A stretch of 22,308 bases of DNA from Pyrodictiaceae archaeon (GCA_026986935.1 JALSNP010000091.1:1-22308); one strand, 5' to 3'; shown: positions 1 through 7,438, counted from the stretch's first letter. Program-made: numbers and translations. Notes: generated by a model not told the origin, from the letters alone.

Positions 1-82
1 CAACTATCTCGACTTCAGTCACCTCGGGGCCACCGCGGTGTATACCTCTGCGGCCGGGGTTTAAAACACGTTTAGAAACCAT
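1..82 (-). CDS. Partial minus-strand gene leaving the left edge
   Basis: Reading leftward from an ATG at 80-82, the frame stays open for all 27 codons up to the window edge. The visible residues include basic and glycine-rich stretches followed by a TEVEIV-like end, which I do not recognise. A TATA-like CTTAATGAA lies on the minus strand at 101-109, about 24 nt before the ATG, which fits a leaderless crenarchaeal start. The product is unknown, and with only 27 codons the gene call is tentative. It would be divergent from the PAC2 operon and share its intergenic region. Confidence 0.4.
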   Translation of the reverse strand, partial: MVSKRVLNPGRRGIHRGGPEVTEVEIV

Positions 83-164
83 GATCTTCCAATGGAATAG
101 TTCATTAAGTTGGGGATTAGCATTGTTTACGGGACTCGGGGCAGCGCGTAGGGTACAACGTTGT

Positions 165-184
165 TAGAAATTATTTCTAGAAAT
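165..184. promoter_or_regulatory. Overlapping palindromes, operator-like
   Basis: Three copies of the 7-mer TAGAAAT or its complement ATTTCTA sit at 165-171, 173-179 and 178-184. They form a 15-bp inverted repeat (165-179) and a perfect 12-bp palindrome ATTTCTAGAAAT (173-184). The longer word TTATTTCTA at 171-179 recurs at 284-292, closer to the PAC2 start. The site lies between a putative leftward gene and the PAC2-Hsp20 run, where a repressor or activator site would be expected. The binding protein is unknown. Confidence 0.45.
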
Positions 185-326
185 AGGGTATAGTGCTTTC
201 AACATATCTGCTTCTGTGGGGCAATACTCTCTTCTTTTCCTCTTAGTTCTCACCTGAGCCGGACTATTGCTACGAGGTGCTAGTTATTTCTACCCGTGAG
301 TATTACTCTATGCTCGGAGATAGCCT

Positions 327-1094
327 TTGCCCGGGATAGTGTATGAAGAGAGCGTTGATGGATTAACACTTATGGAGTATAGTGAGTTCGAGCTAAAGAA
401 GCCGAGCTTCTTTGTACTCGGTCTCCCGGATACAGGGCTTGTAGGAGTTATCTCTGCTAATCACATCGTTGAGAGTATGGGGTTACAAGAGGTAGCTGGG
501 ATAGATATTGAGGCGCTTATGCCACCAGTAGCGGTGATCTCTAAGGGCGAGGTCCGCCCACCTCTACGGATATATGCCAGAGATAATATAATGGCGCTCA
601 CGGCTGAGACACCCGTACCAGCAGCCGTAATCCCAGTATTAGCACGGCTCATAATCGACTATAGTATACGCAAAGGAGTAGACTACATTGTCTCAGTAGT
701 AGGCATAGCCACTCCTAATAGGATGAACATGGATAAGCCCAATGTCTACTGGATAGCAAGTAATGAAAAAGCACGCGAACTCGCACTAAAACTAGGAATA
801 GAGGCGTTTAGCAACGGGTACCTAGTAGGACCATACGCCCTGATACTTAAGCAAGCTATTAGAAAGAGGGTAACAAACCTCGTCCTACTAGCAGACGCTT
901 ATGTAGAGTTTCCCGACCCAGAGGCAGCTGCCAGCGTATTAACAGTACTCTCAAAGGCGATCGGCTCAGAGATCGATGTCAAGAAACTACTTGAGCAAGC
1001 CGAGATGATACGTGTGCGTATGAGAGGCTTAATGAAGAAAACCAAGGAGACCATGGCAGAGATGGGTGGCCCAAGCCCACTCCTATACGCATAG
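327..1094 (+). CDS. PAC2-family protein (proteasome assembly chaperone-like)
   Basis: The 255-aa product matches the archaeal PAC2 family, related to eukaryotic proteasome assembly chaperones. The family signature is visible near the N-terminus in the FFVLGLPDTGLVG stretch (about residues 28-40), followed by alternating beta/alpha segments and a charged helical C-terminus rich in Lys and Arg. The archaeal role is not well settled; a proteasome or ATP-grasp-like association is inferred from the family. The TTG start at 327 is preferred because GGAGA lies 6 nt before it at 316-320. An internal ATG at 372 (residue 16) is the alternative but would cut off little. Hsp20 follows 30 nt later on the same strand, so the two may form a proteostasis operon. 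Confidence 0.85.
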   Translation: MPGIVYEESVDGLTLMEYSEFELKKPSFFVLGLPDTGLVGVISANHIVESMGLQEVAGIDIEALMPPVAVISKGEVRPPLRIYARDNIMALTAETPVPAAVIPVLARLIIDYSIRKGVDYIVSVVGIATPNRMNMDKPNVYWIASNEKARELALKLGIEAFSNGYLVGPYALILKQAIRKRVTNLVLLADAYVEFPDPEAAASVLTVLSKAIGSEIDVKKLLEQAEMIRVRMRGLMKKTKETMAEMGGPSPLLYA

Positions 1095-1124
1095 GTTCTA
1101 CGAAGCCCCGGGAGGGACCCGGCT

Positions 1125-1541
1125 ATGAGCTTTGAGGAAATAAGGAGAAGAATAGAGCGCATACATAGAAAGATAATGGAGGAGCTGGAAAGGAGCTTCG
1201 AAGAAGTCCCCGCCCCCACTTGGCTCCATGAAAGCATGAGACCATTATACACAGTGTATCAGAGCCCAGATGCTTACATAGTACTAGTCGATCTAGCTGG
1301 CGCCGATACCTCATCCATAGAGGTAAAGGCCACCGAGAACAAGCTCATCATAAAGGCGTCGCTGGAGAAAGAGGTAAGGTTCAGTGACGTATATGGAACG
1401 ATGATCGGCCAAGACGTGGTCTTTAGACAATATGAGCACGAAATACCATTACCACCAGACGCTGACCCATCAGGAATAAAGGTTAATGTGAGGCCTAATA
1501 AGATTATTGAGATAAGAATACCTAGAAGGAAAATAACTTAA
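1125..1541 (+). CDS. Small heat shock protein, Hsp20/alpha-crystallin family
   Basis: A 138-aa ATP-independent holdase that binds unfolding proteins in the cytoplasm and forms oligomers. The N-terminal 30 residues are a charged amphipathic helix. The alpha-crystallin domain runs from about residue 40 to 130, with beta strands such as AYIVLVDLAG and NKLIIKASLE, and the C-terminal tail carries an I-x-I-type anchor (IRIP), as usual for oligomer assembly. Length is typical for archaeal Hsp20. The ATG at 1125 has a strong Shine-Dalgarno (GGAGGGA, 1111-1117, 7 nt spacing). It sits 30 nt downstream of the PAC2 gene and is probably co-transcribed. A T6 tract at 1552-1557 follows the stop. Confidence 0.93.
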   Translation: MSFEEIRRRIERIHRKIMEELERSFEEVPAPTWLHESMRPLYTVYQSPDAYIVLVDLAGADTSSIEVKATENKLIIKASLEKEVRFSDVYGTMIGQDVVFRQYEHEIPLPPDADPSGIKVNVRPNKIIEIRIPRRKIT

Positions 1542-1601
1542 ACCGTTAAGGTTTTTTACACTACTGCCCACTTCTCGCGGAAAAAGGGGAGGGATAGACA
1601 C

Positions 1602-1760
1602 ATGACTGTCTATGAGGGCGTCGTTGAACGGGATGAAAAAGGATACCTTATACGTTTACCAGACGAGCTTGTTGCAAGTATTAGGTGGCATGAGGGGGAT
1701 AAGGTTAAAATAGAGATGAGCGAGTGGCGTGGGAGACTAGTCATAGTAGTATATAAATAG
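1602..1760 (+). CDS. Small AbrB-fold (swapped-hairpin) DNA-binding protein
   Basis: A 52-aa frame from ATG 1602 to TAG 1758-1760. The sequence reads as one SpoVT-AbrB-type beta hairpin unit: a GYLIRLP strand, then an ELV helix start, then an EGDKVKIEMSE strand and a hydrophobic C-terminal strand. Such proteins dimerise to bind DNA, either as antitoxins or as transition-state regulators. A strong Shine-Dalgarno GGGGAGGG (1586-1593) is spaced 8 nt before the ATG. The T-rich AGGTTTTTTAC at 1550-1560 could be its TATA box or the terminator of hsp20. No toxin gene follows: the next gene is on the other strand and encodes a zinc protein. So it is more likely a stand-alone regulator. Confidence 0.7.
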   Translation: MTVYEGVVERDEKGYLIRLPDELVASIRWHEGDKVKIEMSEWRGRLVIVVYK

Positions 1761-1773
1761 ATCCCGTCGCGAA

Positions 1774-2202
1774 CTATTTTTCATCACTTAGATTCCATGG
1801 CTTGCCTTCGCGCAGAATCTTCTCCGGTATCTTGTCCTGGTATCTCCGTAGAAATCTGAGATCCTCTTCCTTTTTCCGCAGATTATCTGGGAGCATACGG
1901 GGTATCTCATCTATTATAGGGTACCATCTCTTGCAGTTCGGGCAGTACAACACACCAGTGACTATCTCTACCTTTAAGCACTCCTCACAAGGAGTATTGC
2001 CATCTACTTCTTCTATTCTCTTACCAATAGGTGTCTGTAGCCTATAACAGAAGAGCTCACATAGTGGAGGCTTGTACCGCTTCAGTAGCTCTTTTATCTG
2101 CTCCTCTCTCTCCGGATAGACTCTCTCCTCTATAACGTAGAGTTCGAGTGGAAAATGCTTACACATAGGGCAAGCAACCAGGTCCATGAACCTATACTTC
2201 AT
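1774..2202 (-). CDS. Trm112-like zinc protein
   Basis: The 142-aa product has an N-terminal CPMC (Cys11, Cys14) and a C-terminal CPNCKRWYPIIDEIPRML block (Cys87, Cys90), the usual two halves of the Trm112/UPF0434 zinc fold. Trm112 is the small activating partner of several RNA and protein methyltransferases (tRNA, rRNA and release-factor modification). Between the halves is a long insert with two more Cys pairs (Cys48/Cys52 and Cys72/Cys75), so this version is longer than the roughly 60-aa bacterial form. Its ATG (2200-2202) overlaps the stop of the upstream sugar mutase gene as ATGA, so translation is probably coupled. The methyltransferase partner is not in this window. Confidence 0.8.
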   Translation of the reverse strand: MKYRFMDLVACPMCKHFPLELYVIEERVYPEREEQIKELLKRYKPPLCELFCYRLQTPIGKRIEEVDGNTPCEECLKVEIVTGVLYCPNCKRWYPIIDEIPRMLPDNLRKKEEDLRFLRRYQDKIPEKILREGKPWNLSDEK

Positions 2203-3617
2203 TGTCTACTCAGCCTCCGCGCTTTTTCAGCCAGCTCCTCGGCTAATTGTCTAGCTTTTTCAGGGTTTTTGGCCTCAACCATTATTCTGAGCACTGGCTC
2301 GGTTCCGCTAGGCCTCACAAGGAACCAGTAATCCTCGGCATCGACGCGGATACCGTCAACTGTGACTACTCGGACACCTTTAGCCTGGTACTCATCTATT
2401 AATGCTTTAACCACTTCCAAGGCCTTATTTCGGGGCATCGGTATCTTTGTCTTAATAGCGTAGTATTTCGGAAGCTCGTTGAACAGCTCTGAGGCTCGTT
2501 TATTCTCCCTAGCCATCATCTCCAGGAACAGTGCGAGAGTCATTCCCCCATCACGTGCAAGGAGGTGGGGAGGGTATAGGAATCCCCCGTTTTCTTCGAA
2601 ACCGGCTATCCCCCCCTCCTCGAGCAACCTATAGCCAATATTTATTGACCCCACTGGTGTCCAACGAACCTCTACTCCGACCTTCTTAAGATACTCTTCT
2701 ACGAGCCTACTACTAGACACGGCCGTGTATACTGCTCTAGGTACGTTCTTCGGGCTCTTGTACTCGGCTATGTAGCGTGAGAGTAGGGCTCCGGTGCGAT
2801 CGCCCCACCAAACCTCTCCAGCCTCGTCTATGAATATCGCCCTATCACCGTCACCGTCATGGCCTACGCCGAGGTCGGCTCCTAGGGTTCTAACTATTCT
2901 AGCAGTCTCTTGTAGCGAGCTAGGAGTCGGCTCCGGCTCCCTATACGGGTTTATTGATATGTTGCATGCAAGGGTATATGTTTTAACTCCTAGTCTTCGC
3001 AGAATCTCTGGCGTGGTTATGGACGCGACGTTGTTAGCACAGTCGACGACGACCCGGAAGCCCTTTGATCGTACAAGATTCTTATCAACCTTGTCGACAA
3101 CGCCTTTTATATATAGATCATTTACCTCGTCGTCTACACGTACCTCGTCACGAACCCTGTTCCAGGGCACAAGGCGGAATCTCTCCTCGAAGAATACCTG
3201 CTCTATTCTTCTCTCAGTCTCGCGATCTATCTCTATGCCGAGAGAACTTATCACCTTAATACCGTTGTATTCCGGCGGGTTGTGGCTAGCAGTAATTATT
3301 ACGCCCAGATCATAGCCTCTTTCCTTCACCGCGTACTGGATAGCAGGGGTAGGCGCGTAACCCCTCCTCCCCGCTAAGTAGACCTCGGCACCGCTCGCCA
3401 ACAACCCCGCTATGACAGCACTCATTATCATTTCTCCACCGGCTCTCCCGTCTCGGCCAACAAGGATTCTCACGCCCTCACCGTAGTGGGATGCGATAGC
3501 CATTCCTAGCCTGAGAGCAAGCAGTGGTGTTAGCTCCTTATTTACTACACCACGTACCCCATCCGTCCCGAATAATTTACCCAAGGACTCTGCCCCCATT
3601 ACAAAGGATTTTTGCAC
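2199..3617 (-). CDS. glmM: Phosphoglucosamine/phosphomannomutase (alpha-D-phosphohexomutase)
   Basis: A 472-aa phosphohexomutase moving phosphate between C1 and C6 of hexose phosphates, needed for nucleotide-sugar synthesis. All four family motifs are present: the phosphoserine loop TASHNPPEYNG (catalytic Ser111), the Mg-binding DGDGDR (254-259), the sugar-binding EENGG (341-345) and the phosphate-binding RPSGTEP (435-441). Archaeal members often act on several sugars, so phosphoglucosamine versus phosphomannose specificity cannot be read from sequence alone. I chose the GTG start at 3617 because GAGGAGA lies just upstream with 5 nt spacing; the in-frame ATG at 3599 has no Shine-Dalgarno. It is the first gene of a pair with the Trm112-like gene. 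Confidence 0.93.
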   Translation of the reverse strand: MQKSFVMGAESLGKLFGTDGVRGVVNKELTPLLALRLGMAIASHYGEGVRILVGRDGRAGGEMIMSAVIAGLLASGAEVYLAGRRGYAPTPAIQYAVKERGYDLGVIITASHNPPEYNGIKVISSLGIEIDRETERRIEQVFFEERFRLVPWNRVRDEVRVDDEVNDLYIKGVVDKVDKNLVRSKGFRVVVDCANNVASITTPEILRRLGVKTYTLACNISINPYREPEPTPSSLQETARIVRTLGADLGVGHDGDGDRAIFIDEAGEVWWGDRTGALLSRYIAEYKSPKNVPRAVYTAVSSSRLVEEYLKKVGVEVRWTPVGSINIGYRLLEEGGIAGFEENGGFLYPPHLLARDGGMTLALFLEMMARENKRASELFNELPKYYAIKTKIPMPRNKALEVVKALIDEYQAKGVRVVTVDGIRVDAEDYWFLVRPSGTEPVLRIMVEAKNPEKARQLAEELAEKARRLSRQ

Positions 3618-3696
3618 TAGTTCTCCTCATAGAAGAAAGCGGCTACAAAGGTAAAAGGGTTCTCGTTTCCCGTCAAATGCTGCGCGGCGGGGCTGG

Positions 3697-4731
3697 TTGG
3701 GGTTTCTCATAAACGTTTACGGGTATAGGCCGCGTTGTGTGCTCCTAGTCTCCACTGGTGGGGGCGGGGATGTTGCAACCGCTCTCCTTTATGCCTATAT
3801 AGTCTCGGCTGAGGGTGCGAGAGCAGTAGTTGCCGCGCTTCCGTGGGAACGCTATGTGAAGGACCCGTGCCCTGGCCCTATAGAGCTGGAATCGCTGGGC
3901 AGCGCAGAGCTGCATGACTATGTTGCCCTCGTTAAGCCCGGGTGCATAGCTACTCGGTGTTGTAGGGTATTTGTCCCAGCTGTATGCAAGGCAGCGGACT
4001 TAAGCCTAATGAGTATACCCATCTACGCTCTTGATGGATGGAGGGGGGAGCTAGGGGTACGGAGAGGCTTAGAAGAGATAGCATCGATTCATGGCTGCGA
4101 GGCGGCACTGATCGTGGATGTGGGTGGCGATATACTTGCCAGGGGCTGTGAAGAGAGCCTATGGAGCCCCCTCGGGGACTCGCTTGGCCTCTCAGCAGCG
4201 ATTAATACCAGTATTGAGCCAAGGGTGTTGGTCCAGGGGCTGGGTGCTGACGGTGAGCTTGGTGATCACGAGCTTTTCTCTATTCTAGCTGAGCTTGCGT
4301 CTCGTGGCGCGCTTATATGGTGTCGCGGGATTACTAGGGCGGAGGCGAGTATCCTGGAGCAGATAATAGGTCGTATACATACTGAGGCTGGCCGAGTGCC
4401 CTTGCTAGCGTTCCGGGGCTATTATGGTAGGTACTATATACGTGGTGGTACGCGCAGCGTCGACGTAAATATTTTCAAATCCTGTGCTGTTATGCTCGAC
4501 GCCCGAGGGGTATACGCACTCTCACTACCAGCAAGGCTGGTAAAGGGCTCATACTCCTTGGAGGAGGCTAGGCGCCGGCTAAACGACGCCGGTATATACA
4601 CCGAGCTAGATCTTGAAATAGATATACATAGGTTTATAGAACTCGGATCGCTCTCGCCAACAAGCATCCTAGAGGTTAGAGAGCGTGGAAGAAAATCACT
4701 GCCTAAATGCGAGCATCCTCATAACCAATGA
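3697..4731 (+). CDS. DUF1152 family protein
   Basis: A 344-aa protein with the DUF1152 hallmarks: an N-terminal hydrophobic strand leading to a STGGGGDV glycine loop (residues 19-26), then an LPWER segment (49-52, 'WER' being typical), and a DVGGDIL acidic loop in the middle. The family has no assigned biochemical function; the glycine-rich loop suggests a nucleotide or phosphate-binding Rossmann-like fold, which is inference. The TTG at 3697 is the only usable upstream start in this frame; a GGCGGGGC stretch before it may act as a weak ribosome site. Its last 47 nt overlap the start of surE in another frame, so the pair is likely translated together. Confidence 0.75.
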   Translation: MGFLINVYGYRPRCVLLVSTGGGGDVATALLYAYIVSAEGARAVVAALPWERYVKDPCPGPIELESLGSAELHDYVALVKPGCIATRCCRVFVPAVCKAADLSLMSIPIYALDGWRGELGVRRGLEEIASIHGCEAALIVDVGGDILARGCEESLWSPLGDSLGLSAAINTSIEPRVLVQGLGADGELGDHELFSILAELASRGALIWCRGITRAEASILEQIIGRIHTEAGRVPLLAFRGYYGRYYIRGGTRSVDVNIFKSCAVMLDARGVYALSLPARLVKGSYSLEEARRRLNDAGIYTELDLEIDIHRFIELGSLSPTSILEVRERGRKSLPKCEHPHNQ

Positions 4732-5506
4732 CGATGGAGTGACAAGCCCCGGTCTTAAACTCTTATACGAGTCCGTAAAGAACATTGGTAGAGTAGAGAT
4801 CATTGCCCCAAAAACCTCTAGGAGCGCTTGCGGGCACGGAATGACGCTTCACAAGAGTATTAGAGCATCGAGGATAACCCTCTGGGGTAGTGTACATGCA
4901 ATAGCTATAGACGGTCTCCCGGCTGATGCTGTCTATATAGCTCTTAGCCATAATCGCCCAGACATTGTTCTTTCCGGCATAAACCTAGGAGATAATACGA
5001 GCCTACAATCCATACTAGCCTCGTCAACAATAGGTGCAGTAATACATGCAGCGCTTAACGGTGTACCCGGAGTAGCGTTCTCGATAGAAATAAGGGATGA
5101 AAACGAGCTACACGAGCTAAGTGAAGAGTACCTAGCATTTATTAAGAAGCTGATAAGGAAGCTGACAGAGAGCATACTCTGTAGCAGTATACCTGGCTAC
5201 GTGGACGCTCTTAGCGTAAACTTTCCGCGCAGACTACGTGGAAAAGAAGTATATATAGCGAGGCCAGCTACGCTTAGGTTCAGGCAACGCGCAGAGCTAT
5301 TAGAGGGAAACGATAACGAACAATATTATCGCCTTATTGGTGCACCGACGAACCCGCCACCAAATAGTGACGCAGGTTTATTGCTACAGGGTCACGTTGT
5401 TATCACGCCTCTATGCCTAGAATACATCGGGCAATGCTCTGAGAGAAGACTCTACTGGCTCGCCAGGGCTCTTGGCAGCGCTATAGAGGCCTCGGTCAAA
5501 ATTTAA
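4685..5506 (+). CDS. surE: SurE 5'/3'-nucleotidase (survival protein E)
   Basis: A 273-aa SurE-family metal-dependent phosphatase that removes phosphate from nucleoside 5'- and 3'-monophosphates. The metal site TNDDG is at residues 14-18, a Ser/Gly loop (SRSACGHGMT) follows at about 45-54, then DGLPADAV and the conserved SGINLGDN (97-104, Asn100). Length is in the usual archaeal range. The only in-frame start before the first beta strand is the GTG at 4685, preceded by a purine-rich GAGGTTAGAGAG, so the 47-nt overlap with the DUF1152 gene is real rather than a start-site artefact. Context points to shared nucleotide or phosphate metabolism with DUF1152, but only by inference. Confidence 0.92.
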   Translation: MEENHCLNASILITNDDGVTSPGLKLLYESVKNIGRVEIIAPKTSRSACGHGMTLHKSIRASRITLWGSVHAIAIDGLPADAVYIALSHNRPDIVLSGINLGDNTSLQSILASSTIGAVIHAALNGVPGVAFSIEIRDENELHELSEEYLAFIKKLIRKLTESILCSSIPGYVDALSVNFPRRLRGKEVYIARPATLRFRQRAELLEGNDNEQYYRLIGAPTNPPPNSDAGLLLQGHVVITPLCLEYIGQCSERRLYWLARALGSAIEASVKI

Positions 5507-5545
5507 TTAGAGATTATGCCTAGGTACTTGTTGAATAGGGGTGGT

Positions 5546-5599
5546 GGCCCGGCGGACGAGATGACCCCGGAGACTCCCCGGGCGATATGGCGCCGGGTC
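5546..5599 (+). other. GC-rich hairpin, possible structured RNA
   Basis: In the 145-nt gap between surE and the ferredoxin gene, GGCCCGGCG (5546-5554) pairs with CGCCGGGTC (5591-5599), 9 bp with one G-U. Inside, CCCGG (5566-5570) pairs with CCGGG (5578-5582) around a 7-nt loop. Just outside the inner stem, G5563-A5564 faces G5584-A5585, a tandem G-A arrangement seen in kink-turns, although a C-C mismatch replaces the usual U-U and the outer flank does not pair cleanly. It is clearly more GC-rich than its surroundings. It may be a small RNA (box H/ACA-like), an mRNA leader or just a terminator-like hairpin; I cannot tell. Confidence 0.35.
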
Positions 5600-5651
5600 C
5601 GACCTCGGGTGCACACCTATGTAATCATCAGTAGGGTAGTAAGGGGAGAAA

Positions 5652-5873
5652 TTGTCACCTCGTTGCCTAATCGTTGCGAGAGAGATAAGGATTCTTCGGC
5701 CTCTCGATCCCGATGAATGTGATAATGTATGCCCAGTAGACGCTATCAGGATAAGTCGTGACGGTGTCGAGACGGATCCTTCAAAATGCCTCGTCTGTAT
5801 AGCATGCATGGCTCTATGCGGCCCTGATCGCATAAGAGTAGTGAGCGACTGGGTGTGTAGTGACGATAAATAA
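5652..5873 (+). CDS. Reduced ferredoxin, one predicted 4Fe-4S cluster
   Basis: A 73-aa ferredoxin-like protein. The second half has the full C-x2-C-x2-C-x3-C spacing (Cys46, 49, 52, 56) followed by GPDRI. The first half keeps only C-x3-CP (Cys23, Cys27) followed by VDAI, so the first two Cys of a normal eight-Cys ferredoxin are missing. By known ligand crossing, Cys46/49/52 with Cys27 can hold one cluster, while only Cys23 and Cys56 remain for the other. The TTG at 5652 has AAGGGGAGAA directly before it. It is 43 nt upstream of the amidohydrolase-like gene, same strand. The electron partner is unknown. Confidence 0.75.
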   Translation: MSPRCLIVAREIRILRPLDPDECDNVCPVDAIRISRDGVETDPSKCLVCIACMALCGPDRIRVVSDWVCSDDK

Positions 5874-5916
5874 TAGCTTTGGTAAAGATTAACGGTATTG
5901 GCGTGGGAGAGGAATA

Positions 5917-6918
5917 ATGAGCATAAGCATGCTCCTCGTCGATGTCTATATAGTGGAGGGTAGTGATAGTATAGTAGGCCCAGGGTACGTCAGGATAGCT
6001 AGTGGCGTTATAAGCCATATAGGGGTTGGCGAGCCACCAGAGGAGGCTAGGTTAGCAGAGCTTGTTCTAGGTGGTGCTGGTAGGCTTCTTTACCCCGGGT
6101 TCGGCGCCGCTCTTGTCTATCCAGAAACATACATTATTAGAGACTACATAGGCCAACACAAGGGTCTTCCAGGAAGCAATGTCGAGGAATGTATAAGAGA
6201 GATGAGCTCGGAGGAGGCGTTCTACTCAATACTCATGGCTCTCTATGAGATGAGCCTAGCAGGTTATGCAAGAGTTATACTCGCCACCCCCCATGTGAGC
6301 GCGGCTATTAGGGCTGTGCAGGAAGCTGGTATCGACGCTGCAATACTAGTACCCGTGCGCGACGCTGATGAATTGGACACCGTGTTGCAGTTAATAAAAG
6401 ATAGTAGTGTTTTACTTGGTTTGCTTGCTCCTAAAAAGCTAGAGTCGTTGGTTTCCAGCGAAGATGTTAAGGCTAGGTGCATAGTTGAGAACGAGTGCAG
6501 TATAACCTGTAACAATAAGTCTATAATACCTTTTGGCTGTGAAGGGGATGGGGTTATAGCTCCTTTATACCCCTTTGTAACACCTGCTCAGATACTATGG
6601 CTGTATCGTGATCAAGGGCTTGTATCGCTTACCGAGGAGGCGCATAAACTAGTTGATAAGGAGTACGTGGCTTTGGGTAAGGAGAATAAAGCGTATATAT
6701 CAGTATATGATCTAAGCGAGCCCCCGTCATGGATAGGGCCTATTGACTATGCTACGCCCTATGTATTGACGCCCCTTGTAAGAGTTGAGACGCTTATATC
6801 AGCTGGCCGCTTGGTAGTTGATAGCGGTGAGCATTTGTTCCTAGGACCAGGGGTATCTGAGAAAGCTAGTAATGTGCTTCTTAGTGTCCGGAAGAGGTGT
6901 AAGAAGGTGCTAGGCTAG
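5917..6918 (+). CDS. Amidohydrolase-like protein lacking the metal motif
   Basis: A 333-aa protein whose N-terminus follows the amidohydrolase pattern: a small beta domain (residues 5-55) with a G-x-VRIASGVISHIG segment and then LLYPGF (58-62), the place where active enzymes continue to a metal-binding H-x-H. Here the following residues are GAALVYPET, with no His pair. Later TIM-barrel motifs with conserved His are also not evident. I infer a catalytically altered or inactive relative. The ATG at 5917 has GGGAGAGG about 5 nt before it; a second ATG lies four codons in. It probably forms an operon with the ferredoxin just upstream. The function is unknown. Confidence 0.55.
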   Translation: MSISMLLVDVYIVEGSDSIVGPGYVRIASGVISHIGVGEPPEEARLAELVLGGAGRLLYPGFGAALVYPETYIIRDYIGQHKGLPGSNVEECIREMSSEEAFYSILMALYEMSLAGYARVILATPHVSAAIRAVQEAGIDAAILVPVRDADELDTVLQLIKDSSVLLGLLAPKKLESLVSSEDVKARCIVENECSITCNNKSIIPFGCEGDGVIAPLYPFVTPAQILWLYRDQGLVSLTEEAHKLVDKEYVALGKENKAYISVYDLSEPPSWIGPIDYATPYVLTPLVRVETLISAGRLVVDSGEHLFLGPGVSEKASNVLLSVRKRCKKVLG

Positions 6919-7005
6919 TAACAAGAGGATAGTCTGGTCAGCGAACCGAGACTGTGCAGCTATATAGGATGTCTGTATAAAAATATGGGGGGCCAGGGGC
7001 TTCTC

Positions 7006-7401
7006 CTATTCCAAGTTCCTAGAGGTTACCCCCCTCTCGACACGCTTAGCGTTAAGAGCTCTCACGATGTAGTTGAAGGCGCTATCGGGGTCAGTGTGCT
7101 TACCGCAGCTATAGACATCGACTGTTGCGAACCGGTACTCTGGCCATGTGTGGATCGTTATGTGGCTTTCGAGCACTATTGCTACAATACTTACTCCCTC
7201 ACCTATCTTCCAGCTCTTGACATCAAGAAGGGTCATGTTCCCGATGCGTGCAGCCTCGACCACGATGTCCCTGAGTCTCTTCTCGTCTCTAAGAATATTA
7301 GCGTCACATTCGTATAGATTACCGTATACATGGCGCCCATATACCTTTGGCTCTCTGCTTAGTGCTAATGTCTCCATGTTTCTTAGTGTCGCTGCCTCCA
7401 T
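7006..7401 (-). CDS. Pyruvoyl-dependent AdoMet/arginine decarboxylase proenzyme
   Basis: A 131-aa proenzyme of the prokaryotic AdoMet decarboxylase family, which cleaves itself between Glu78 and Ser79 (in VLESHITIHTWPE) to make the pyruvoyl group. His84 and Cys99 sit at the +5 and +20 positions expected from the family. Members in crenarchaea are either AdoMet decarboxylase (SpeH) or an arginine decarboxylase that evolved from it; both feed polyamine synthesis. The KSWKIGEGVSIVAIVLESH stretch resembles my memory of the arginine-type, but I cannot settle it. I chose ATG 7399-7401: GGAGGTGG (7413-7406) lies 4 nt before it, whereas the longer in-frame ATG at 7431 lies inside the TATA box. Confidence 0.85.
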   Translation of the reverse strand: MEAATLRNMETLALSREPKVYGRHVYGNLYECDANILRDEKRLRDIVVEAARIGNMTLLDVKSWKIGEGVSIVAIVLESHITIHTWPEYRFATVDVYSCGKHTDPDSAFNYIVRALNAKRVERGVTSRNLE

Positions 7402-7430
7402 AGAACCACCTCCGCTTTTAGGGGGGGTCA

Positions 7431-7438
7431 TATTTATA
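7431..7438 (-). promoter_or_regulatory. TATA box of the decarboxylase gene
   Basis: The minus strand reads GGCTATAAATATGACC here, a good archaeal TATA box. Transcription would start about 26 nt downstream, near 7410, so the upstream in-frame ATG at 7429-7431 should not be in the mRNA. This supports the start at 7401. Confidence 0.65.

Noticed and set aside
5516..5716. 66-aa plus-strand frame over the GC-rich hairpin
   Set aside because: It is Arg/Pro-rich, overlaps the ferredoxin start in another frame, and has no ribosome site; the hairpin explains the composition.
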